This document shows positions 11,863 to 23,222 of a DNA stretch of 64,000 nucleotides, one piece after another (the first letter of the stretch is position 1; the number at the start of each line of letters is the position of its first letter). Source of the stretch: Cyathus striatus. Lineage: Eukaryota > Basidiomycota > Agaricomycetes > Agaricales > Nidulariaceae. The stretch covers positions 3,534,001 to 3,598,000 of the forward strand of contig JAOVFP010000013.1 in the NCBI GenBank assembly GCA_025738555.1, in the 5' to 3' direction. The notes under the pieces were generated by a model that was not told where the DNA came from, did not search any database, and was given only the letters and a program-made list of their open reading frames with translations. A program made the translations under genes and the position numbers.

Positions 11863-12600
11863 TTGATTTATACACCATCAACTCGATTCTGCATATTGTT
11901 CAGCTCATGGGGTTGAACTAAAGTGGCATGCCTACATTTAATTCACTAAATCTAATGTATCTCCTTCATTTCATTGTATCTCCTATTGATATTGTAGATA
12001 TGAATAGCCTGTTTTTGTACAATTATAACAACAGTATAAACATATTTTTTGGCAATCTACTTCCAATTATATAAGAAATGTATTCTGTGTCTTCTCCTGT
12101 ACACATAAGTTACTACTCTTCCCTCAATTTGTCGTAATTTCTTTCTATTTTGCAGCTATGAATACCCCAATAATACATGATTAGAACAACTCTAAAAACA
12201 TATTTTTTTGTGGTCTGCTTCCTTTTCTATATGTGATCTAGCCTTCATCTTCTCCTGAACACATAAATTAGTATTGCTCCTCTAATTCAAACTTGTTCCT
12301 TTTGTATTTTAAAATGATTATAGCACTAGAATGTACAGTCTAATTGTCCTATGTTTCATGCTCTATATTTCTGGATCAGACTTGATAATGAAAATGTCAA
12401 TTTTATTCTCCTATATGTACTGTATGTAAATATTCACTACATAGTTAATTTCAACTACTCTTTAATAAGTAAGTGAAAATACAGCAAGTCTAATATATAT
12501 AGTATTAACTAATTCATACATTCATGCATTTTTTCAACCTCTATTCAGCATATTTTTGGTTGTATGTTGATTTAAATGTAAAGAAACCCATGGGTTACCT
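11863..12600. other. AT-rich interior of the hAT-like element
   Basis: This stretch is AT-rich and has no open frame of note. The only structure seen is the repeated CCCATG/GGGTA motif near its right end, which pairs with the left terminal region (10961-11060). Confidence 0.5.
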
Positions 12601-12720
12601 GCAACCCATTATACCCATGAGAACCCATACCCATGACCAAGGGTATAGGTTAGCATGGGTACAGGTCTGAGTAGCTTCTGTGGTACCCAGGGGTTACCTG
12701 TGCAATTGCCTAGCGATGCA

Positions 12721-13541
12721 GATATTGATGAGTTGTTGGAACAACTGGGAACAGTCTGGGAAAGTACCAAAACAATTCTATTCCAGTCAGTGGTACCATT
12801 TCTTAGCTTTAGTTGGGATCTGGAGCACAAAACTGTATCTCTATTGGAAGCTAAATGCAACAAGTACTTGCAGACAATTACAGAGTGGAGAACAAGACAG
12901 TGACACACTCTTAAAGAGGTACAAAAACTATATGGAAAATTACTACATGTTACCTTCATTATTCTGAAAGGACGAGCATACCTTACAAAACTCAAAGCCA
13001 TGTTGGGAACATACCACAACAGTCCTTTCACTCCACACTTTCCACCAAAACACACAGACGAAGATCTTGTTTGGTGGGAGAGACAGCTCAGGGGATCAAC
13101 CTTATCACAAGAAATCCCAGCACGAACCCCAATGGAAGACATCAGCACATACTCAGATGCAAGCTCAGGTTTCAGTATTGGCATCACAATTGGACAGAAG
13201 TGGAGAGCATGGAGGCTACAGCCAAAATAACAAATGAATGGGCAAGATATTGGGTGGGCCGAAGCAGTGGGCTTTGAGTTCCTCATCAATACAATCATAC
13301 ACGAGAAGCTCATCAAAAGCAGCAGAAAACACATCAGAGTTTATGGCGACAACATGGGAGTGGTGGAAGGATGGTGGGCAGGAAGGAGCAGAAACTGGAG
13401 GGCAAATGAAGTATTCTGACAAATACATGACCTTTGTGAAGAACACAGCACAATGGTACACACAAGATATGTACAAAGCAAAAACAATTCAGCAGACAAC
13501 CCATCACAAGGCATCTACCCAGCACCAGCAGGCCTCCTACC
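12721..13541 (+). pseudogene. DIRS-like RT C-terminal part and RNase H (pseudogene)
   Basis: The frame resumes right after the duplicated GCGATGCA with 'DIDELLEQLGTVWESTK', 'FSWDLEHKTVSLLEAK' and 'EVQKLYGKLLH'. The RNase H signatures follow: 'YSDASSGFSIGITIG' (first Asp), 'DIGWAEAVGFEFL' (Glu) and 'VYGDNMGVVEGWWAGRS' (second Asp). Two stops and two frame changes are visible between 12900 and 13430. The fragment ends in 'SADNPSQGIYPAPAGLLP' at the CTACC target of the solo LTR and continues at 17196. The part is clearly related to RT-RNase H of tyrosine-recombinase elements. Confidence 0.78.
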
Positions 13542-13733
13542 TGTTAGTGACAGACAAGCAAGATACTCGAAGCCGAACTTAAACACTTGAATAAGAAAGA
13601 AGATTGAGTCTTATTGCTAATCTGGAATAAACTAGCACAAGAATAACAAACTACTGACTAGAAAGACTGTATTTATAGAAATAGTCCATGAGGGAATCGC
13701 ATGTAATACTACCTACACTACAACACATGTAAC

Positions 13734-16700
13734 CAGTGATGTTCTGACACTCCATTGACACTGTGACACAATAACACCAACCATATTGTCTGACTGTGTC
13801 TGACAATGTCTGACATTATAGTGGTGTCATTGCATGATACATTCAGGTGCATGCTCCACCTTAGCAGTCTAATTTCTTGCTTAATCTTGCAATTATATTC
13901 ATTGTTCAAGGACCTTGGTGGGTGTCACCCAACATGGTGAGCGAGTAGCTTAGGATCGAGGATGATGTGTAGTTCAGTGTAGAGTAGCAAAATAATAATC
14001 CAGTTACACTCATACTACTTGCATGATGCACTCTGAAGCTCAGAAGTACTTCTACAAGCCCACTACCTTGCACAAGGAGAATAAGAGTTATTTCAGTGCA
14101 TGGTGCAAATTCTGTATTGAATACAATGCTAGGAAACAGTGGAATCAAGAGCTTGATGAATACAACCAAGGAGTCTGAAATAATACTCATACAGAGGAAG
14201 AAATCATAGAAATGTGTAATTGTTAATTAATGGCTTAAATTATGCAATTGCTAACAAACTGGATCTGCTGTAGTGAAAACAACAGAAAGGGCAATCTCAG
14301 GGCAACCTATCTTTCTATGGAAACATCTTGCAAATGACTGTGCAGTAGTTGAATTTCCAGTGAAGGAAACTGCAAAGCACAAGATGCAAGAATACAACAG
14401 AAAGCCAACTCAAGTGACAGAAGACGAAAATCAATCACCCATCTCTGGTATTCAACAAAGACGTACTAAAAATAGCACATCTCAGGGATCTTCTGTGCCT
14501 CATGTCATGTTGCAGGAGATTTCAGGGCAAACCAAAGAATTAGAAGCACAGCCTGACTTACAGAGTGACAATAGTGAGCCAGAAGTCATTGATTCTCCTA
14601 GCCCTGCAGCCCAGCGAAGGAGAACTGATGGTTATGTATCAAACCAATCAACCGCTGTATTCTCCAGTGAACTCACTTTGACAGGTTGGGATCCTCAATG
14701 TATTGGGGAATGGAATGCTGATTTATGCTTGCTGATGGTGGCATGTAACATTCCATGGTGGGCCATAGAAAACCTGGTTTGGGGATATTTCTTTCACAAA
14801 TGGATTCCTGGCTGTTTGGTACCTGGGAGGAAACTGCTTTCGGGTTGCATTTTAAATGAACAAGCCAATATGGTGGTTGATAGCATCTGAAAGGAAGTGA
14901 TAGGAAGATATGGAACTGGGCAATGCAATGGCTGGAAGAACATATCCAAAGATTCATTAATTGGCTCAATGATTAACATTGAATATCAAGTAATGTTACT
15001 CTACTCATTTATATTACCTAACATCACTTACGTATTTCTAGCCCTACTTAATTGGCACAACAAATGTCTCATCACAAGCCAAAACTGCTGAAAACCTCTT
15101 GGAAATTGTCAAAGCAGATATAAAGTATTCTATAGATGTTCTTGGAGTGAACTTAATTGGATGGTGTACCAATTCAAGCAGGGAGTCATCAAAAATGCAT
15201 TACTTATTGCTATCTTTAAACAGCTGGATGATAGTAGTGGAATGCTGGGCCCACCAGGTAGGTACTATCTATTGCTTAACTTCAAACATTATCTCATTAC
15301 ATCATTGTAGATAAATCTCATTGTTGGGGATTATTTTAAACTCAAATCATGTTTTATACCAGTTATAAACAATGCACTTGAAGTCTGCAAATGGTTTAAT
15401 AACCATTCCTGCACATTAAGGATTTTATGCCAGCAGCAAAGCAATGGAAGTGGCTCCTCTGCGAAGCCTGTAATACTTATTCTTCCAGTGTTGACTAGGT
15501 GGACATCTCACTACCTTGCATTTTCTCATCTACTTGATCTAGAAACAACACTGGCAAATGTTACTTGATCACATGATACACTCAGATTTGCTAAGCTGTG
15601 CTGTAGCACATTCAGATGCAAAGCAAAAGGCAGCCAACATTCTAAGTATTATTGAATCACCTGATTTTTGGAATGAAATGTGAATGTAAGCTTTATTTCT
15701 ATGCTATAGTTACAATATACTGATACTACTTTATCACAGAATCAAGCTGCATTTGGAACTGTTTGCATTCACAGCAAATGCCACACAGAGTGATGCTGCT
15801 TGTCTCAATGTGGTTATTATCACATTAGGAAACCTATATCACATCTTTTCCAATCCTAGCTTTGACCAAACTATCCATGAGTGGGGTTATAAAAAGTCTT
15901 GAGAAGTGCTGGCATAGTGCTGATCAGGATATATTTATTTTGGCCCTGGTGTTTAACCCATACATCCAGTGCAGCTGCTTTCATCCAAACAGCTCATTCT
16001 GGCTAATTGATGGCTTTGGCCAATATTTAAGAAATGTTTTATTCAATTTTTTAATGAAAATCCAAACCTGGCTTGCAGAAATTCATTTTCTGATTATATA
16101 GCAGGTGTGGGCATTTGGAGTTATGAAAGCATGTGCCTTGAAGATCTTATCCAATCTACATCTCTCAAAACAGTATGTGATAATCACTGCTGCAGTATTT
16201 TCATTGCAATTTGACTTATATTATGTGTTCTAACAGTCAACTGATATCAACCTTGTTAGCTAATGGAGAGAGCACAACACTGGGGAGACAGATGGATGAA
16301 ATGGAATTGTACAGGTTGCAATGTGCATTCTGAGTGTGGTGCCCAACTCAGCTGCAACTGAATGGCTTTTTAGCAAATATGGTGCAGTTCACACAAAGCT
16401 AAAAAATGCTTACATTATGATAAGGTTAGGAAAATGGTTCTCTTGAGGAATGACATTGAGAGGCATTTTGGATCAACTAATTGACCTGAAAACAGAAGTT
16501 TACCTGTACTGATAATGACAATGATGCATCAGTTTCAGAATCAAGCACACAGGCAGACAATTCAATCAGTGATTCTGGTGGAGACAACAAAATGGGGCAA
16601 AACAATAATATACCTTCATTCTCAAAGCTTGCAGATGACCTTATTGCTGATGCAATGGAAGCTGATGAAGAAGCTCATGGAATTCATCAGAACTGGAAAT

Positions 16701-16998
16701 GGACTACTGTAAACTACAGTTTTTATTTAACTACCCTACTGAAGTCAACCCTAGTCCTTCTTCATTCAAGGCAATGTTGGAATTTTGGCAGAAAGCTGAG
16801 TGTGGATTGCAACAGGAGGTGGCATTTCATGACTTCAAAACTGAGTATGCTGGAGAGCTTGATACTCAGTATTAATTAATAATGATAATAATATGTACAT
16901 ATTTTCACAACAAATCAGTTCCCTCAGTCATGCACTGACACCTGACACCTTGACATCATAGCTGTCAGAGCTGTCAGACAGGTGTTGGAACATCACTG
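13734..16998 (+). mobile_element. hAT DNA transposon (3265 bp) with 8-bp target duplication
   Basis: The ends are CAGTGATGTTC (left, + strand) and the same motif on the minus strand at the right end. The perfect 8-bp duplication CATGTAAC lies at 13726-13733 and 16999-17006. Subterminal repeats of the GTCTGACA/TGTCAGAC kind occur at both ends. The interior carries a decayed hAT transposase in the same orientation. Confidence 0.92.
14273..16480 (+). pseudogene. hAT transposase (pseudogene)
   Basis: The first large open part (14273-14890) ends with 'DLCLLMVACNIPWWAIEN' and 'PGRKLLSGCILNEQA', typical of the N-terminal half of fungal hAT transposases. Further pieces carry 'LPVLTRWTSHYLAFSHLLDL' (about 15480-15540), part of the RNase-H-like core, and 'VPNSAATEWLFSKYG' (about 16340-16385), the C-terminal hAT dimerisation motif. 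Several stops and frame changes separate the pieces, although short introns may account for some gaps. The enzyme would cut and paste the element by binding its CAGTGATG ends. It is probably inactive. Confidence 0.8.
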
Positions 16999-17195
16999 CA
17001 TGTAACTGTGCTTCTACATTAAGAACTCATGTAAAATGTATGGTTGAACTGTGCAACTGTGCCTACAGTTGTTTATGAGTAATGTATGTTGATACACATG
17101 GTGTCCGCATTGTAGGTCATGTGACTAGTCACATGACAAGATAAGATAACAGATTAGATAAAAGATTAGATAAGTATCGAAATCCTAACACTACC

Positions 17196-18597
17196 CAAAA
17201 TCATCATTCCAGATGCTTTACAGCCATTCATGTTTGACTTTGACAATCCAGCCACAAAGGATTGGTCCAGAGTCAACTCATTACAAAAACCAGGAAAACA
17301 AAACAACTACAACAGACAACACAATAAACACCAAGAAAGACGGCACAAAGAATTATGGGCAGTTGAACACAACATATAGAAATACAACAGTCAGTCAAGA
17401 AAAGCAGGGACCAGGAGCTCAGCTCCCAGCCAGATGCTCTCGGACATCAAACAGAGACAGATTGGTCCCATATTCACTACAACTCACCCCAAACCCTGCC
17501 GCCAAAAATAGACTGGTAACTTGGAGGCCTGTACAAGTGATCATGACAAATTCACAAGGAGTTACTAGAGAAGACAGAGAGCGAGTGGTAGCAGTAATAG
17601 AATTCACCTGAGAAGAAAGCACACTTACCACATATGCAAGCAGCCTGTTATCATATTATGTTTTCTGTGACAAACAGAACATGGCAGAGAATGAAAGGGC
17701 TCCAATTAGTCAAGATATACTCACTATATTTATAGTGCAACTGGCACATGTGTATTCAGGAAAAACAATATGCAACTATGTCCAAGGGATACAAGCATGG
17801 CACTTGCTACACTGCATCACATGGGAAATAAACCAAGGAGAAGTCAATAGCCTACTAACAGCAGCAGACAAGTTAACCCCAGAAATGTCAAAGAAAGGAA
17901 AATGAGAACCATACACACCAGGATACATAGCAGCAATAAGAGATGGGCTGAACCTTGACATGCCACAGGATGCAGCTACATATGCATGCTTAACAACATG
18001 TTTCTATGCAACAGCCCAACTTGGAGAATTCACCATAGACCAGGCAAACAACAAGTTCAATCCTCACAGACACATCACTCCCAGACACCTAACACAGACC
18101 CAAGATCACAATGGAAACCATGTCACCAACCTTCAGATACCTAGAACAAAGGTAGCACCAAATGGAGAAGACATATTCTGGGTGCAACAAAACGGACCTT
18201 CAGACCCAGAGGCAGCCATGGCACACCACTTGGCCATCAACAAACCCCCAGTGGACAGACACCTCTTTGCATACAGAGATGCAAATGGCAAGTACAGGCC
18301 ATTGTCCAAAAGAGCCTTCACCAGTCACATAGGAGAAGTGGTAAGAGTAGCAGGCCTCCAGCCCTGAGCCCATCCAAGGTCACAGTATCCACATCAGGTC
18401 CACTTTAGAATACTTGCTGCAGGGCATGCCATTTAACGTCATGAAGACCAAAGGCAGATGGACAGGGGACTCTTTCCAAATCTACCTGTGACAACACACA
18501 CAGGTAGTTGCCCCATACATCCAAGCAATGCCAGACATACACACCAATTTCATCCACTACACCACCTATGAAACACAAAACAGCAATGGCAGCTAGC
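17196..18597 (+). pseudogene. DIRS-like tyrosine recombinase (pseudogene)
   Basis: After 'IIIPDALQPFMFDFDNPATK', the recombinase appears as 'ISQDILTIFIVQLAHVYSGK' and 'GIQAWHLLHCITWEINQGE' (the core-binding part). The catalytic domain follows with 'ACLTTCFYATAQLGEFTI', 'HRHITPRHL', 'RHLFAYRDANGKYRPLSKRA', 'GHSIHIRSTLEYLLQGMPFN' and 'KTKGRWTGDSFQIYL'. In related proteins the first catalytic Arg lies in 'ATARVGEF' and the third-box motif is HxxR. Here these read Gln and HSIH, and the terminal 'YLR' is followed by TGA instead of an Arg codon. All three are CGN-codon losses. The final Tyr is kept. The protein is inactive. Confidence 0.8.
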
Positions 18598-19850
18598 AAA
18601 TAGATAAGATCAGTCTTTCCTAGCAGTCAGGGCCCAAGACTCACTCGTCATGTCAAGCCTAGCAGGCAGGAGTCGGTGTGCACCTCAGCCCCCTCCAGCA
18701 GGAAAGATCAAACCAAGTTGGGAGGTGTGCACTGCATGCACACTCTCACCCACACCCTTCCACTCTTACCCACATTCTTCCACCTTCACTTGTGCCCTTC
18801 CACCATAGCCAATAGAGAATAGAAGTCATATAGAAATAAATGGCATAATATACACCATAGTAGAACCTGAAGCATGCAAGTCAAAAACAATATTTTTAAT
18901 CTATTATAATCAAATATAATGCAAATCAGGTTTTGCACCACTCAGGAGTGCCGGTCTAAGTGTAGAACATATAAGTAGAAGTTATATACAACTGATAATC
19001 CACTACAAAATTTTATTTGAAGTCTATTCAGGCCGAAGTACAAGGGGTTCCATAATTTTTTTTCAAGCCTTCGGCCTGACCCTACCTACCCTACTACCCG
19101 TGGGAAATTATGATCGGCGCACCCCCTTGCTTGCTCCCCCTATTTGTTTGCGTTAGTGATCAAAAATGCGTAGTGGCTGTGCATGCGTGGTGCGTTAGTC
19201 AGCAGCTCTGGGGACTCAAAATGCGTAGTGGCTGTGCATGCGCGGTGCATTAGTCAGCACCTACCTCTTTTCGAATTGTCGCGCACCATGCATGGAACAC
19301 AATTTCACAAAATGTTACTGTATCAAACCTCACACAAATTACACACATTCTCATCATTAAAATATCTCTGCTCATTTAAATAGCCTGGATATAAAATTAC
19401 TTTAAATTATTTTATGTACTTTTCCACAACCACTTCAAATGCTATCTATTGGATACTTACTCATACCTAAAGTGTTCCCATAAATTTACTCTTGATTTTC
19501 TCGCAGTTGAATAATTAGAATAAAGTGGGAGCTATTAAAATGAATGCATAACTGTGGAAACACTGTAACAGCTAGTTACAGCCAGTAAAACAAAGGAAAA
19601 ATATTATAATGAAGGTAGTATAATTAGAACAAATGTAAATAAATAAAATAATGCACAGGCAATCAATAAAAAGGGTTCTGTCTCCTAACAAGAAATATGA
19701 AAGTAAATTTCTTATTCGAGCGAGGTTTCCGCCAACCCAAGCATCAGCAACTCCTAAATGAGTATCTAACAAGTAAGCTTATTATTATGTATAAAAAGGA
19801 AATAACAAAAAAACTAAGATTCGTCAAGCTTGTCCTTTAACGTGCGTCGC
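18598..19850. other. Gene-free stretch between the DIRS-like element and the permease genes
   Basis: 18600-18800 is probably the tail of the DIRS-like element, with Pro/His-type low complexity. Near 19027-19076 a GGCCGAAG/CTTCGGCC inverted repeat forms a stem-loop. At 19163-19260 a unit of about 55 bp containing GCGTAGTGGCTGTGCATGCG is repeated in tandem, and its second copy differs at CpG sites. From 19300 on the sequence is AT-rich with no gene I can support. It includes the 3' flank of the broken permease copy. Confidence 0.5.
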
Positions 19851-19901
19851 GAGCGACGTACGTTGCATATTATGTTATACGCGAGCGATATAAACTTCCA
19901 A

Positions 19902-22268
19902 TCAAAGCTGGTATCTAAACTGAGGATGTAAATATCCCATCTCTTCCAATTCAGCGAGCGTCTTGTTTTCCAGGCGATAATCCCGCTCCCCGCGTTCGCG
20001 CTTAGCGTTTTCTTTGTGAAGATAAAGCGAGCCCAGGATTATGAGCACAATAACAGTGCTACTTGTCGCAAGATTTAGGGAGTTTCCTTTGTGATAATTG
20101 GGCGCGTCAGTAGGAAGGTATGTCCATACGCTAACAATGCAAGGTCAATAAACATGAAGTAGCATAGAATTAGACGACCATACGCAATTACAGCCCCCAA
20201 GGCACCGAAACCTAACGGAACGATATCGTCAATAACGAAGTTATGAGTCTAGATTCAAAACTAAGTTACCTGCAATTGCAGCAGTGACAACAGCTCGCAT
20301 TGTGTCCGGTGCGGCATTATCAGTTCCCCAGATTAGCAGCTAAAATATGTCAGCTTGCGTGTCAAATGAGATACATGCTGATCATACCAAGGGTCCCGTA
20401 GGTGAGCCTCCGGCGACAGACAAAAAGCACGCCGCATAGCTAAACCACGAATCGTCAACTGGAGAAAAATAAGCCGATTTACGCAATATTTACCGCGCAT
20501 GGGGTTCTTTCGTCGCAATTGTAATTGCGTATCCAATCACAATGTATACCACAGACAATAGCATTGGGATGGTTCTTTGCTTAATGCGGAAACTGAAGTA
20601 CGAAGCAAATACAGCCCAAACAGCACCGACAAGATAGACGGGCACGGTGCGGAGTTGAGATTCTATGGTACCTTCGAAAGCAGATGCATCAGTTTATGAT
20701 GGATAGAGAAATAGCCGTGAAATATATACTAAATTTTCCCACTGATAGCCATTTCTTATGTTAGTGTTATGTAGTACATGCGACATGAATGCCGGTTTAC
20801 TCACGAGTCGTGATTACGGTTGGGAGGAATAAGCTTAAGCCCTGGAATGAAATATTGATCATGATAAAGCATACAACACATAGTGTTGTCTATCAGAAAG
20901 AAAAACATTAGTATCATTGGAATATACGTCATGAAGAAATAACTTGTGAATCGTGATCTTACGTGGACGTTGAATGAAAGGAGAACGAGCTTTAAGGTCG
21001 TCTTCTCCTTTCGCCCCCTGTCTTGACGGCTTGATCGGCATCAATTCTTGCGATAGCAAGGGCTCGCTCATCGTCGTTCAGAAAACGAGTTGTTCTTGGA
21101 TCATCGGGAATGAAGAATAAGAGAAGTATCCCGATACCAGTTGTTATTATGCCTGTTAAAAGTAAGTTGCAACTGCCCATCCAATACTGTGCCTGTTATT
21201 CGAAATACCTTCGATCAAAAATATCTGGAGATGAATAATAAGTTTGATAGTATAAGTATGGTCCAACCTCTACACTACTGACACATACCTTCCTCCATCT
21301 TACAACAACACCAAAATCAGGAATTGCTAGAAGCCCCGAGGCTAGTAAGCCGCCAACTGTGCTGGGGTCAGAAAAACAAACAAAACGCATCTAAGAAAAC
21401 AAACTGACAAGCACCAGCTAAAGTAGGAGCCAGACCAAAGAAAATCCCGGTTCGTAGTACAAATTCTTTTCTTCGATAATACTAAGTACGCAAAGCATTA
21501 AAGTAACATACGGGTATCAGAAGAATAGACTTACCCTGGCGGTAATATATACTAGCCCTGACTACAAACAGAAAAGTTGAAATATGCGGGTGAATTTGAT
21601 CGGAAAATGACATACCAACGTCCCTCCTTCCGCAAGTCCAAGAAATACTCTCGTTACCAACATTCCCGCAAATGACCTTACAAACGCTGCGCCGATGGAA
21701 ACAATGCCAAATGCAATCACAAGAAAAGCAATCCAGATGGATCCGAATCTCTTGAGCAACAGGTTGGACGGGACATCAGAAATCACGTACTGTAACAATC
21801 TGTGAAATAAATCAAGTGCACAAGAAGTGACTGCTTACACAAATATAGTACACGGTCAAGGCAATGTTCAGGTCGAAGCCTTTCATTCCCAAGTCTTTTT
21901 CTAATCCTAAATTAAATGTCAGACTCTTTCCCAACGATTACAACTTGCAAGGCTTCAGTCTACCTGCAATTCTTGCATTTCCTGTTAAATATCTTGTCAG
22001 TACGTGCTCCAATGAATGCGAGGAGCACATACCAATCGAAGTTCTGTCAATGAAGTTACAGCAATCTGGACAACATATTGTGATAAGGAAACCATAGAAA
22101 AGTAGGTGAACTCACAGATCAATGTAAACATAGGGAGAAGCACTATGTCGAGCTTCCTTAACAACTTCTTCTCTGCCTTTGGGTCAATAACTGAAAAGTC
22201 TCATCGGATTCTGACTTGATACTCAGAGCGTTTGTCATTTCAGACCTGACCATATTTTCTTCGCGCAT
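19902..22268 (-). pseudogene. MFS anion:cation symporter (Dal5/TNA1 type), broken tandem copy
   Basis: This copy has the same exon layout and high similarity to the intact copy at 23223-25557. It has a start 'MREENMVRSEMTNALSIKS', the 'YVISDVPSNLLLKRFGS' and 'FLGLAEGGTLV' motifs of the allantoate/nicotinate permease family, 'IPDDPRTTRFLNDDERALA' and the C-terminal end 'LHPQFRYQL'. Two lesions break it relative to the other copy: a net 4-nt shortening in exon 1 just after the 'SDET' codons (about 22185-22200), and a 1-nt deletion in the central loop after 'AVKTGG' (about 21013-21017). The second puts a stop a few codons later, so only about half of the transporter would be made. It was probably a functional importer of a small organic anion before this. 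Sequencing error is possible for one indel but unlikely for both. Confidence 0.75.
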
Positions 22269-22540
22269 GATGGCAAATGTGAGGAAATAGAAGCTACATC
22301 GATAACTTAAGTACTAGAATTCATTTTAAGAGAAGAATGGCGAGAATGACCCATGCTGACACAGTGGACCTAGAGCGACCATGTAAGACACCTTCTCCAA
22401 TGCCAGATCACCGCAAATAGTATATTTCTTAGGACATGCCCATTGATCATGTCAGATGTCCGACTCTGGGGTATAACCTGGTATATTGTCACCGACCGGG
22501 AGCTAAATTAAGTACGACGACACACGTGTGAGATCGTTTA

Positions 22541-22903
22541 TGTAACGCCCGTGACATAAGAACGCACTCGTTATCTCTCTCTCTCTTAGTCCCAGCTCGT
22601 TACCATTCCGTTCGTTACCGTCTTAGTTCCTGTTTCACTTTCTTTCGCGAGCTCGTAACCTTTTACCATTCCTTAGCCTTACGCTACTTACATTCATTTG
22701 TCTTCCCACAAAGGACTCTAGATACCGTTGTCTCAAGGGGTACTTACTAAGTTTCTTCCGGTCTCGGACCTCCAGAGTAGTATAAAAGACCTTAGAGTAG
22801 AACTGCGTAGTCAGTGAATTATTATTCGTTAAACCAGTTATTTCCTCTACCGTGTGACAAGACACCTAACCGTTACTCTCAACGGTCACAGGCTCTTGCT
22901 ACA
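22541..22903 (+). repeat. Solo LTR, family D (363 bp)
   Basis: It begins TGTAACGCCCGTGACA and ends TTGCTACA, flanked by GTTTA at 22536-22540 and 22904-22908. The start matches the common form of fungal Ty3/gypsy LTRs. The promoter-side flank of the intact permease copy (about 25795-25860) has the same surrounding sequence without the LTR, so the insertion followed the gene duplication. It now lies about 270 bp upstream of the broken permease copy. Confidence 0.85.
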
Positions 22904-22908
22904 GTTTA

Positions 22909-23222
22909 TCAGCGGTGTGCTTCTAGCAGCATATTGCGCTTGGGTCCATTTTATACGGAGTTCTTAGAATATGAGCGCGGCCAGTATCTGATGGCGGCCG
23001 TGTAGTGAATTCAAGTATGCTTACCAGACTCTACAACGCGAGCAGTCCCTCGTGTTTAACAGCTTGAATGCATATGAGCTTCAGGTGATACAACACAGAT
23101 AATATCCGGCTCGCTAAGGAGACAGCGTGAGCTGTATTCTGCTCTTAAGCGATGAAACAACATGTCAGACTGCATTTAACGCAGTACGTTACGCGTGAAC
23201 GACAGGAACATATAGTTTCCAA
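22909..23222. other. Intergenic stretch between the two permease copies
   Basis: This is the old upstream flank of the left copy followed by the 3' flank of the right copy. No open frame or motif of note is seen apart from the similarity to 25840-25890. Confidence 0.4.

Larger units (their letters stand above)
10961..12712. mobile_element. Non-autonomous hAT-like element (contains a solo LTR)
   Basis: The ends are inverted: TAGGCAATAGCATGGGTA on the left, and TAGGCAATTGCACAGGTA when the right end is read on the minus strand. The flanks are an 8-bp duplication, GTGATGCA (10953-10960) and GCGATGCA (12713-12720), which differ by one C-to-T change at a CpG. An 8-bp duplication is typical of hAT elements. 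No transposase is present. Without the solo LTR at 11158-11857 the element is about 1.05 kb. The host RT frame reads through cleanly when it is removed. Confidence 0.75.
13542..17190 (+). mobile_element. Solo LTR, family C (376 bp), split by a hAT element
   Basis: It starts TGTTAGTGACAG and ends AATCCTAACA, flanked by CTACC at 13537-13541 and 17191-17195. Removing the hAT (13734-16998) and one copy of its target leaves 376 bp. The part after the hAT contains a perfect 22-bp palindrome (17116-17137, centre CTAG) and GATAAGATAA-type repeats just downstream. The host protein frame is restored when the whole block is removed. Confidence 0.85.
2114..18680 (+). mobile_element. DIRS-order (tyrosine-recombinase) retrotransposon, decayed and split by four nested insertions
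   Basis: Four coding fragments in one orientation join into a single element when the insertions are removed: a Cys-rich/Zn-knuckle part (about 2340-2720), reverse transcriptase (10052-10960), the rest of RT plus RNase H (12721-13541), and a tyrosine recombinase (17196-18597). The protein reads across each junction once one copy of the target-site duplication is removed. Gag-like, RT, RNase H and tyrosine recombinase with no DDE integrase is the hallmark order of DIRS-type elements. The outer ends (split or inverted repeats) were not found, so both limits are approximate. Confidence 0.75.
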
